From: Stictocephala bisonia
Lineage: Eukaryota; Arthropoda; Insecta; Hemiptera; Membracidae
Assembly: GCA_035578905.1 (NCBI GenBank)
Contig: JAQJVL010000251.1
Coordinates: forward strand, 161,615 to 225,614
Length of the DNA stretch: 64,000 bases
Reading direction: 5' to 3'
Each line of letters begins with the position of its first letter. Position 1 is the first letter of the stretch. Shown in pieces: positions 22,520 to 32,690 of the stretch. The notes beneath the pieces are model-generated. The model did no database searches. It saw only the letters and a list, made by a program, of their open reading frames with translations, and had not been told where the DNA came from. The position numbers were made by a program, and so were the translations under genes.

Positions 22520-23217
22520 ACTGTTTACTAGGGGACACCCCTGCATGCTTCACGTGTCAACCCCATCACTCTCTGCGCTAGTTACACTTCGACATTTTCC
22601 TGTGACTTTTTACTCCAAATAGTAGTAGGTTAAATGTATAATATAAAAACACAATATTCAACTTATTTACAGTATCGTACTCACAAGTAAAATTGCCTTG
22701 CTTCTAGTATAAACATCCAATTATATTACCAAGGAATATATAAATATTGCTTAGCCTAATTAAAGTGTGTTCTTGTTAAATGCATAACATAAAAACACAA
22801 TATTCAACATATTTACAGTGTCCTACTCACAAATAGCCTTGCCTTGCTACTAGTATCAACATCCAATTATATTACCAAGGAATATATAAATATTGCTTAG
22901 CCTAATTAAAGTGTGTTCTTGTTAAATGTATAAGATAAAAACACAATATTCAACTTATTTGCAGTATCGTACTCACAAGTAACATTGCCTTGCTTCTAGT
23001 ATAAACATCCAATTATATTACCAAGGAATATATAAATATTGGTTAGCCTAATTAAAGTGTGTTCTTGTTAAATGTATAACATAAAAACACAATATTCAAC
23101 TTATTTACAGTATCGTACTCACAAGTAACATTGCCTTGCTTCTAGTATAAACATCCAATTATATTACCAAGGAATATATAAATATTGCTTAGCCTAATTA
23201 AAGTGTGTTCTTGTTAA
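22520..23217 (+). repeat. Dispersed family with internal 146-bp tandem repeat, copy 2
   Basis: A leading module (CACGTGTCAACCCCATCACT, GCGCTAGTTACACTTCG) is followed by four units of exactly 146 bp starting at 22631, 22777, 22923 and 23069 with TAAATGYATAA. Each unit contains AAAAACACAATATTCAAC, TTTACAGT, TTGCCTTGCT and TTACCAAGGAATATATAAAT. The leading module recurs at 57660-57715, and the tandem unit at 16.5 kb is in inverse orientation. Confidence 0.9.
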
Positions 23218-25017
23218 TAATATTTTTACCTTTCTTAAATTCGGAGGGATTATGGGATGTGGGCTAAATTGTTTGGTTTTGTTAAAATTTCTCAATTTCT
23301 AATGTAAATTCTTAACCATTTTGTCTTTTGGTAATTTTGCAGATAGACACAAATGTTCTTATATTTTCGTTTACCAAATTTGTGTTCGGTATGTTATATT
23401 GTGTACAATGTGTAATTCATTGTTTATTATGTGTTTCATATTGTTTATCAATTTTGAGTGTAATTTATTTCTGAATTATTTATTTCTTGTGTAATAAATA
23501 GATTTTTCACTGTTTTTTTTTTTTTTTTTAGCTGCCGAGTTGTGATTTAACCCTCTGACTGCCGCCCGTAATCCCAGCCTTGTCTGGTTCTTAGCCAGTA
23601 CAAGGCCAGTACAGTAGCTGTGTAATCCCCCAGTACAGCACGACTTCTAGATCGGTGAAGGATGTGTTTCAACGCTAATGTCGTTTTAAAAACACTAATA
23701 AGCGTTATATTTGGAATAAGTAAGCATAGTAATACTATTTTTAGTTATCAAATTCTTATTTACTCTAACCAGTTTACATATGTGTAAATACACATGATTA
23801 TTTTATTGTGTTAAGATTACTCTATTTCTTAACAAAAGTGCTTAATAGGTACTATTACTCGTATAAATAGTATCGGTTTTACAAATAACCAGTATATTGC
23901 TAGTCCAGCTACTTTTCATAATGCTTATAAACGTTTTATAATAAGATTTGTATTTTAAATACTCTTTAGAAACTAGGAAGTTGGTATGTATCGGTAAAAA
24001 ATGGCATTATGAATGCTGAAAAACATGTCAATTAAAGGAGTAACTTTATATGACGCTGATTTTTACGAATTCCTTATGCTGATATTCAGTTTGATATAGG
24101 TGCGATTACCAAGGTTTGAACTTTTACATGCATGTTAGTAAATGGCCTATATTGATTTGCAGTGATATGGTAAATTATGAGTCTCAAAAGTCACGAACTT
24201 TTCTCTTAGGAACATTTTCGCTAAACAAGGTACTTGCATTCTTCTTGGTTTTTTTGTTGTTTGTTTGTGTCTTTTACAGTTTCATACTGAAAATCTGTCT
24301 CCTTAGTTTGATAAACAGATTTAAGAATCACATTACTTTAGAGAGAGAAACAAAATAAGGTTTGGTGATTTTTGTTTTCCAGTTGGGACGCTGGCTCACA
24401 AACAAATTTAAGTATTGTTGTTGATCATATCGGCATTTTGGAATTCAAGTAGATGCGGATGAAAACTAAGAGGAAAATTGATAATCTTATTGAAGCTATA
24501 TCGTAACCTACCATGAAAAATAGTGTAACTACTACGAAAACCTGAGTGGGATTAAAAATAAATTCTCGTGTCTATTAGCCTTTCCTGAGTAACAATTAAA
24601 CATATTCCTTTTAAACGTCAAATTAATAAATGAGCGGTCTCCTTTTAGTAACAAATGTTAAATGTGTTAAGCCTTATTCTAGAGAATCCGACCCTAGCAT
24701 AGTAATGTAATCCCTGTTACTAGATGATTAAGTATTGGGTGGATTCAGGTCATGTTATCAGATGAGTTGGAGTGTTAGAGTAGATTTATTAGTCACAAAT
24801 CTATCTTTATAATAAAACAGTTTCTCATTTCATTTTGATACAAATAGAACACCTGTCAAGTGTTAAATTGTTAATTAATTTTAATATTAATTGTTAATGT
24901 ATTTATTAACCAGTTAATGTATTACATTAATGTTAATGTATTAAAACCTCCTATTGTTAAAACATTACAGGAGAACTATAAATTATGAATTTAGAGTGAT
25001 CGCAAAGGTTCTATGTA
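23218..25017. other. AT-rich stretch with a possible TTAA-bordered element end
   Basis: After an 18-T run, 23547-23566 reads TTAACCCTCTGACTGCCGCC and starts a 120-bp GC-richer patch, which has the look of a piggyBac-type tip (TTAA then CCC). No partner end was found. The rest is AT-rich without genes; the frame at 24116-24358 has no recognisable domain. Confidence 0.35.
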
Positions 25018-25019
25018 TA

Positions 25020-25547
25020 CAGGGTGAGTCTCTACTGACACCATTAAATTTACCTGTTTGTTGTACTCACAAAAAGGAACAAAAAAGTCCCTATTAACCT
25101 GTGTCCGATTCTCAACCGTTTGGCTGTAAGTGCTCATATTGTGTGTTTTTAAAATTACTTGACATTAACTCACTGATTGAGCTACAAAAACCAAACCAAA
25201 ACACTTACCAGATTTTTATTAATACCATTGAAAAGATCGTTAAATTTTCTATAAATGTCAATCATTTTGCAAGCAAACGTTTACGTTTTTTTATTTATAA
25301 AAACTAGATTTCCTAGAGGAAGTTTATTAAAAAAATATGCAACATGTATTTTTTTCCAATTGTTTAAGACCCCATATCAGCATATAAATGTAGTCCAATT
25401 TGATGTAAAGTTAAGTGGAAAACTTCTCTCACTAATAAGCTTGGAATAGATGTATAATTTAATTGGGTTGAATATCATGAAACTAAAAATAACACCTAAA
25501 ATATTTCATAAAACATGGTTTATTTGGTTGTATTTAACAAACAAACT
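25020..25547 (+). repeat. Left terminal inverted repeat of the 25.0 kb transposon
   Basis: Inverse of 26825-27338. The two arms differ by scattered substitutions and one insertion near 25278-25300 (extra TTACGTTTTTTTATTT bases in the left arm). Confidence 0.92.
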
Positions 25548-25618
25548 TTCAGTTTTTACTTAATAATAAACATAATAACTGTAATATTTAGATAATCACG
25601 CTTTATTATAACAAAAAC

Positions 25619-26525
25619 TACTTTAATAAGTGTTCAATATGTCCACCATTTTCCCTTATGCAGGTACGGACTGGGTTCCTCAACTCCCTTACACTTGCCT
25701 TTACATTGATTTCATTTCTAAGGCGTCTAACAGCCCTCACGATTCGATGTCTCAATTCTTCGGCTGTTTGTACCCTGCACTTCTGTACACTTCTTACTTC
25801 AAAGAACCCCAGACGTAGTAATCAATAGGGTTGATGTCAGGGCACCGTGGTGGCCAAGAAACAGTACACGTTGAAGTGTGGTGGTGCTCCATCTGTCTGG
25901 AAAATAATGCGCCGACGCAATTCCAACGGCAAGTCTTCGAGAAGGTCTGGTAGGATATTATTTAGAAATCGAAGGTATTGAACTCCAGTTAATGATGTAG
26001 AGAGATCAAGGTAGGGACCTATCAGCTTATCCCCTATCAGTCCAACCCACACGTTTAACTTAAACCTAGTTTGGCTCCGTGATTCACGACAAAGGTGTGG
26101 GTTTTCAGTGTCATAGAAGTGTTCATTGTAGTAGTTAAAAACACCGTCTCGTGTAAATGTAGATTCATCTGTCCACAAGATTGTTTTAAGAAAATCTGCA
26201 ATATCGTGCTGTAAAACCCATTGACAAAATTGACGTCTCAGAGGAGGGTCTCTGGGTTTAATTGTCTGGACACGAGTAAAGTGGTTTGGGTGTATTTGAT
26301 TTTTACGCAAGAGTCTCGACACAAACGACTGACTTACTACACATTCAGTAGCAATTCTTCTTGTACTTGTTCTTGGATCTCTTTTGACTTGGGCAAGTAC
26401 AGCTTCCTCTAACCCAACATCTTGTATGATGTTACCAACGGAGCGTTCATTGACAGGAAATCTACCAGTTTCACACAGAAAATTATGAACCCTTACAAAT
26501 GTTCTTACATCAGGAATTCTTCTCT
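25619..26525 (-). pseudogene. Tc1/mariner-type transposase pseudogene
   Basis: The N-terminal helix-turn-helix region (ETGRFPVNERSVGNII, RIATECVVSQSFVSRLLR) is followed by the catalytic domain. WTDESTFTRDGVFNYYN carries the first Asp, ENPHLCRESRSQTRFKLNVW follows, and QTDGAPPHFN carries the second Asp. Downstream are PRCPDINPIDYYVWG with the third Asp and a typical end, RENGGHIEHLL. The 161-residue open part is 25837-26322. After HFNV a deletion of about 30 codons and a frameshift join directly to the third-Asp segment, so the spacing between the second and third catalytic residues is far too short. A stop follows GSLK. The protein would bind the element's ends and catalyse cut-and-paste; this copy cannot. 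Confidence 0.9.
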
Positions 26526-26824
26526 CTGGAAATCAAGGAATGTATTCTCTGTGACACAATAGAACAAATGCTAATACTCTCACTAATTTTAAGCTAATTA
26601 TGCTTAAGTATAAAAGTAAAAATAAATATTTCCAAATTGTCCAAAGAAGATGATTTGTGTTTTCACAGACTAATATGAGTAACTATTGTTCAAAATGGGG
26701 TAATTATGACAACAGCTGATTTCAGGTACATAATAATAATAAAAGTGTAGCAGCGGATTTCAAATAATAGACCAATCAGCTCATTATGGAAGTTACATGC
26801 AAAACAAAAAACAGGCACAGGTTG

Positions 26825-27338
26825 AGTTTGGTAGTTAAATGCAACCGAATAAACCATGTTTTATGAAATATTTTAGGTGTTATTTTTGGTTTCATGATAT
26901 TCAACCCAATTAAATTATACATCTATTCCAAGCTTATTAGTGAGAGAAGTTTTCCACTTAACTTTACATTAAATTAGACTACATTTATGTGCTGATATGG
27001 GGTCTTAAACAATTGGAAAAAAATACATGTTGCATATTTTTTTAATAAACTTCCTCTAAGAAATCTTGTTTTTATTTACGTTTGCTTGCAAAATGATTGA
27101 CATTTATAGAAAATTTAACGATATTTTCAATGGTATTAATAAAAATCTGGTAGGTGTTTTGCTTTGGTTTTTGTAGCTCAATCAGTGAGTTAATGTCAAG
27201 TAATTTTAAAAACACACAATATGAGCCCTTACAGCCAAACGGTTGAGAATCGGACACAGGTTAATAGGGACTTTTTTGTTCCTTTTTGTGGGTATAATAA
27301 ACAGGTAAATTTAATGGTGTCAGTAGAGACTCACCCTG
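26825..27338 (-). repeat. Right terminal inverted repeat of the 25.0 kb transposon
   Basis: Inverse of 25020-25547; ends GTCTCTACTGACACC-complement then CACCCTG and the TA target. Confidence 0.92.
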
Positions 27339-27340
27339 TA

Positions 27341-28140
27341 TTTACGTTCATACAGAATTACAGAAATATACATAGAAGGAAGTTATGAAATTAAATTTTC
27401 AGATCACTAAACTGAATATATATATACACTTCAACAGAAGCAGAAAACCCTCTGTTAAATAAACAAAAAACTAAAACATAGAATATGTAACGTATTTCAT
27501 ACAACATAGGAACAGAAATTATCCAATAATTTAAGTCACTTCAGTTCGCTTGTTTTAACACTTTGTAAATGTGGAAATTGCTATTGAAAAAAGGAACAAC
27601 ATTACAACGTGTTTACTCTACAAGTGGGAAATATAAACAGAACAAGATCTTAAGAAAATTGTGTTTACTGTACATGGTTTTAGGACATATACATTTTTCA
27701 ACTTCAAAATGTATTTAATATAAATAGGAAGACTTTCTTTGGAGAAATAAAACTTTCCAAAGGATCAAGCAGGAATATAACAAATTATTATATACTCAAA
27801 AAAATATTTATTTTTTCTTTTAATTATTTGTATTTATATTATTAATACAAAACCATATAAATGAGATATATTAGGACGATATATTTGACATGGTAGGTTA
27901 TTTTTGAACAATTTAAGCGTGCACAGAAATTCTTCTGTCGTAGAAATGGTTTGAGTTACTTTAGTGCATTTTCAAGTATATGGTTAAAACGTTCACAGTT
28001 CATCGATCTGGAGTACAGATACGCCATAAAATAGACATCTCATAAGAACAATACTAACAGATCAATACTAAAAAACTGTTAAGAAACAAAAGCAATGCTA
28101 AAAATTTGTTCTATTTCTTTTAATAGTCATATAGTACAGT
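27341..28140. other. AT-rich stretch, nothing recognised
   Basis: No supported feature. Confidence 0.55.
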
Positions 28141-28845
28141 TTATCTTCTAAGGTCTATCACACACCAAGGTTGAGCTCAAGGATTCACTACACAGTAGAG
28201 TTAAGGCCGGGTTACTGTCGCAGTCTTGTGTACGTACCACACTTCTTGGAAAAGTCGGACCGCTAGTACAAGCTCCAGCCAGGTCTCATTAAATACAATC
28301 AACCGCACCCATTTGTTCACACTACCGACGTGTTTTGTCACAGTTGTTTTTCGCCTTCCGTTATCGGTACCCAGTGGTAGTAGATCCGGGGTAGTGGTAA
28401 CATACCGGGTAACTGTCCCGTGCATACCACTAGGATTTAGCTGAATGATTGGTGTATGCGATTTCGGAGGGTAGAAACTAGCAAAACTGCCCACTTAAAA
28501 TCCTACCATTGTACAGTACTTAAAATGGAGTAAGCCCAGAACTATGTTCCAGTTACGAATAATATTTTTATAATATTTAAATGCCTATTCCACTTCCATT
28601 GTCAATAGGGATATATTTACTGCTATAAATGTACTGATGATTGGCGTAGATTATACGACTCTCACCGGCGTAGAAGTCGGTGGCAGTCGCCTGTGTGTAT
28701 CGTTAGAACCACTGAGTGCGTACGTTGCATCAGGCCATGCGACAGTCGGAAGTGTGAGACCTGCCTACCAGGTGACACTAGCGTAGCGACCGATAGGGTT
28801 GGTACGCTCGTCATGCTGGGGTGTCTCTTAGTAAATACCACTAAA
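28141..28845. other. Two GC-richer islands of unknown nature
   Basis: 28180-28500 and 28655-28835 are much less AT-rich than the surrounding 20 kb. In the first, overlapping open frames run on both strands (minus 28201-28494, 97 codons; plus 28226-28444, 72 codons). This is what unbiased GC-rich DNA with few stops gives, so neither is called a gene. The minus frame contains GTDNGRRKTTVTKHVGSVNK, which reads like protein, but I cannot assign it. A degraded transposon is the simplest guess. Confidence 0.35.
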
Positions 28846-29571
28846 TTCTAAAGAAATTCATGCTCTTTATATTATCATGTAATTTCTTGAAACTTATTTA
28901 AGCTGTTGATTAAAATCTGTGAAACTTGCTAATTAAAGAGAACTATGACAATAACAAAATCTCTTTTGGTAATTTGCTAATCAATTTGAAAATAACTCGG
29001 TTGTGTAACTTTGTCAGTCAAACAGCTTTGTTTGTGTTTAAATAGAATCATATTGAGAGTGTTCCTACGACAGGATATGTAGGAAAGCTTTGTTACATTA
29101 ACAACGTTTACCAATTTCAACAACAATCTAAAAATAAACAGTTTTTAATTTTAAATTAATCAATATAACTAGTTTATACTATCTACTCTTTTAATATAAT
29201 ATATGTTCATATCGTATAACCGTAATTTTTTACTTGTTTAATCCTTACAACAATAAATAACAAAATAACTTTAAAAATATAAAATAGTAAACAAATAACG
29301 GATTAAACTAAAGATATAGTAAAACTATGTGTTAATAACTGGATTACTTGTAAGGCATAATTTCTTTCGGAACTATTTTATTAACATTGAAATCGGTACA
29401 ACAAATCTTTCATATTTATAGGTTTATTTATTATTTGATTCTTTGTTTTTAATTTGAGGTGCATGTGATACAATTATTTTAGCGTTTTCTAATTGATCTC
29501 CACATTTGAATTCAATAAAAAATATTTTAATGGAATGAACTTAAATAATAGGTATATATAAATAATAATTG
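28846..29571. other. AT-rich stretch, nothing recognised
   Basis: No supported feature. Confidence 0.55.
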
Positions 29572-29868
29572 GTCGGTAGCGTAGTTGGTTCAATCCCAGC
29601 TTCATGTGCTAAAGGTTGTCAGATCAATCCCAATCAGAGTCATAATAAATTTTGAGAAGGATCAGCTGATAATCACTGGCTTTTCATTTGTCATTGGGCT
29701 ATTAATTAATGACACTTTCTAAGAAATAGTCGGCCTTAGTTTGTAGCAATGACTACATTCGCTCATCTACACTCATCACACTCATTCGAAATCCACATTC
29801 GCCCATATGTCAAGATATCGGCGTCTTATGAATAAATAAAAAAATAAATAAATAAATAAATACTTTAA
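29572..29868 (+). mobile_element. tRNA-derived SINE with intact A and B boxes (head B)
   Basis: The A box TAGCGTAGTTG (29577-29587) and B box GATCAATCC (29622-29630) match the RNA polymerase III consensus and are 45 nt apart, as in a tRNA. The tail (TTGGGCTATTAATTAATGAC, CAATGACTACATTCGCTCAT, CTACACTCATCACACTCATT) is shared with the head-A copies at 20.1, 30.3 and 48.1 kb. It ends in a repeated AAATA tract (29826-29862). The head and upper body differ from the head-A copies. Confidence 0.85.
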
Positions 29869-30289
29869 TTATCATTTTAAAAGGAGCAGTTAAGAAAAAC
29901 AAAATCATTTACATTCAAGCCATAAAAAAAGATAACGGTAGTGCTAGTTTTGCATTCTCAACATAATTAATGGTAGCTACATATGCAAAACAACGTTTTC
30001 CCACGTGGAAGGAGCACCATACAAACTGAGAATTTAAATATGCTGTTTTAATCTTCCATATACAAGTTTAACTAAATTGAATTTATATTTATAGTATTTC
30101 TTACGTACACTGAAATACCTATCACTAAATTAAACGTGTAATATTTTTTTTAATTTATTTTCTTAAGATGAAGGGGGAACATAGTTCTTACCAAATTTTA
30201 TTGTAATTGAAACAATGTTGTAGCATGTTGCTTTGCGTTTTTTAATCCAAAAATGTTTGTTACTTAGACGAAGATATTCATCATTTGTA
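29869..30289. other. AT-rich stretch, nothing recognised
   Basis: The minus-strand frame that begins at 30402 and ends at 30163 crosses into the SINE and is not credible. Confidence 0.55.
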
Positions 30290-30692
30290 AGACGTCTATG
30301 GTAGAGAGATGTGGGCAGATATGAGGGGCGAATGAGTGTGATGAATGTAGATGAACGAGTGTAGTCATTGTAACTAACAAAAGGAGATTGATTGTAACTC
30401 ACATATAGCTATTTATTACTAGTCCAATCACCGGAACAACTAAGGGACCTACAGCTTTACGTGCAATCTGAACCACGTAGTATTGGTCTGATTTTCTTTC
30501 CAGCTAACTGACAATCCTGGAACTCAATTCTATTGGACATTGAATACCATCATTGACCCTTTCTACTTCTCTATTAATGCCTACGTCGATGGCAACCATT
30601 GAGTGGACGCCGTGTTGGTATTAAGAGGACCTGGCTTGGAACCTATCACCTATCACCTAAAGTATTAGGGTGTCAGCACTGCATCAATATTA
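30290..30692 (-). mobile_element. SINE family copy (head A), inverted
   Basis: The minus-strand copy contains CTACACTCATC, ACTACGTGGTTCAGATTGC, GGTTGCCATCGACGTAGGCA and CAACACGGCGTCCACTCAAT. The head is shortened: only part of the first 60 nt remains near 30660-30692. Confidence 0.8.
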
Positions 30693-31924
30693 CCAACAAA
30701 TGTTTTATTAAACATTTATGAACTATTCGTGATCAGAGAATTGTGAGGCCAGAGCCAAATACGTATATATTCTTCTCGTATTTAAGGAACGTGTTTGTAT
30801 GGACGTCAAACAAACAGCAATAAGCAGACTAATTGGCATGATTGTGACAAGTATGGTTAGACTTTCAGGTGGTAGTTTTAAACGATATCTAAGTATTTGC
30901 GATGACGAACACTTGTTATGCTTTATGTCAGGCAGAATAGAAATAAAAGAACAGAAACTAACAACAATATTTATTGGACAATTTTCTATCAGAAATCACT
31001 ATTTTAGTGATTTCAGCCAATCTTCATGAGTATTATATTAACACTGTTTTATGTAAAGTTTAAATAAAAATGTAGCGTAGTGAATCACATATTTCATTCC
31101 ATTATGAATTCTTTGGTCTGAGGATGCTAAGAGACCATATAATATGTATACTATATACAGTACTTATATACTATACGACCTTCAGAATACAAACTCATAG
31201 GATGCAAACTAAGAAACTGTTTGTAAAAATAACCAATTACGTGTAAATTAAACAGTGCCATATACAAAATATTTTAAATGTTTTATATTCTTTTTAATAT
31301 TGATAACCGAAACTAGTATCTTGAAAGATAAGCAAACAACAATTTTCTAACAGAACGTTTTGTAAAAACTAGAAAAGCCGCACTTTTTAATCTTATTGCA
31401 ATAACAAGATGTATTAACATGTGTTACAAAGAGCTACTCCTATTGTATATATTGTTGCCGAATATTATCTCTTTTTTCACTCAAATATTGACAGACGAGT
31501 AGCCAGTTTAGTTTAGTGTCACGAGGGTTGTTTGACCTCCTCCAACAAACCCCTGGTCGATAATGAAATATGACAAGCTCGAACAATGTTGCTTGTGTCA
31601 GCTCACTGAAATACTTGAAACATTTATTTTGGTTCTATTATTCGTGAACAATTCGTATATGTTTATACCTACAATGAGAGGTAATAATATTCAAATTCTG
31701 TACTATAAATCAAAACATGGAAGGAATAGTTCATCTGTTTATCTAGTAATAATTGAAATGGGTTGAAATAATAATTGAAAACTTTCAGTTACCAGTTGTC
31801 ATATGTTAAATAGCATTCTATATATTCAAACTTCACCATATCCATTCCCATTTTGACAGTACCTGCGTATAGTAGAGCCTTAATGAATTACTTTGTAAGT
31901 GACTTTAAAAAAACCTTGTTTTAG
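30693..31924. other. AT-rich stretch, nothing recognised
   Basis: Small frames at 30799-31029 and 31563-31766 show no recognisable motifs and are left uncalled. About 31495-31560 is slightly GC-richer. Confidence 0.5.
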
Positions 31925-32045
31925 GATGGGGGACACAATGGTTTTGCCAGCCCTGAAGGTCATACTGGTTCGAAGATGTTTCAAACGTATGGTTTGGGAA
32001 TTTCTCCGTCGAACATATCAGAATGAAAGATATAAATGGATGTAA
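31925..32045 (+). other. Exon-like island, possible terminal exon or pseudogene (doubtful)
   Basis: A T-rich tract ending CCTTGTTTTAG, a good splice acceptor, is followed by about 110 bp that are clearly less AT-rich than their flanks. Two frames are open from the acceptor to a stop. One starts with the ATG at 31926 and runs to TAA at 32043; the other starts at 31925 and runs to TGA at 32024 (including GHTGSKMFQTYGLGISP). I recognise neither. With no neighbouring exon identified, a retro-copied fragment is equally possible. Confidence 0.25.
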
Positions 32046-32329
32046 AAGTTTATATTTTGTAGTTTTTGAAAGTATTTTGACAAGAGTATGTATAAAGTTT
32101 TTAAAAAACTGCTCTCATTGTTTTTATTTGTGATTTATAATATTTTTATCGAGGGGTTCTAAATGATAAGTGCTAGCCACTTATTTTTTTAAATATTTAA
32201 ATACTTATTGTGAATTAATAATATAAGTAATCTTTACGTAAAAAGTGAAAAATCTGCCCTTGTTAACGATCTAATAATGCTCTTAACTAAGCACGAAAGT
32301 GGAAACATTAATTATAATAATAATCTTTA

Positions 32330-32690
32330 TTAACAAATTGTAAAGTTGTAATCCCTGCAGAAAAATCAAGGTAAGGCCGTCGTTACGTAGTCCATGCAAA
32401 AGATGGTTTAGATAAAACTAGGAAGATAAAAGCAATATCCAACCATCCTCTCAAACACATCTTAGGAGAATGCGGTTGTTGTTGATAACAAGTAGATTAT
32501 CAGAAACCATCAACTTAAACATTAACTATACTTTTATAATCCCTGTAGAACAATAAAGGTAAAACTGTGCTGTAAAACTTACTAAGTCCATACAAAAGGA
32601 CGTTTAAGACAGAGCCGTAAAGTTAAAAGCAATATTTTACGACCCTCACAAACAATCCTCGAAATATGCTCATACTTTTATAACAAAACA
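32330..32690. repeat. Diverged tandem duplication, offset about 188 bp
   Basis: TAATCCCTGCAG at 32349 and TAATCCCTGTAG at 32537 begin two copies. Both continue with AAGGTAA, AGTCCATRCAAAAG, AAAGCAATAT, CCTCWCAAACA and a closing ATGC. Identity is moderate. Confidence 0.65.

Larger units (their letters stand above)
25020..27338 (-). mobile_element. Tc1/mariner-type transposon with terminal inverted repeats over 500 bp
   Basis: The element begins CAGGGTGAGTCTCTACTGAC and ends with its exact complement. TA dinucleotides at 25018-25019 and 27339-27340 are the expected target duplication. The inverted repeats run inward to about 25547 and from about 26825, roughly 514-528 bp at about 95% identity. 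Between them lies a minus-strand transposase gene that is nearly intact but interrupted. Total length is 2319 bp. Small ORFs at 25101-25307 and 27072-27257 are mirror translations of the two repeats, not genes. Confidence 0.93.
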
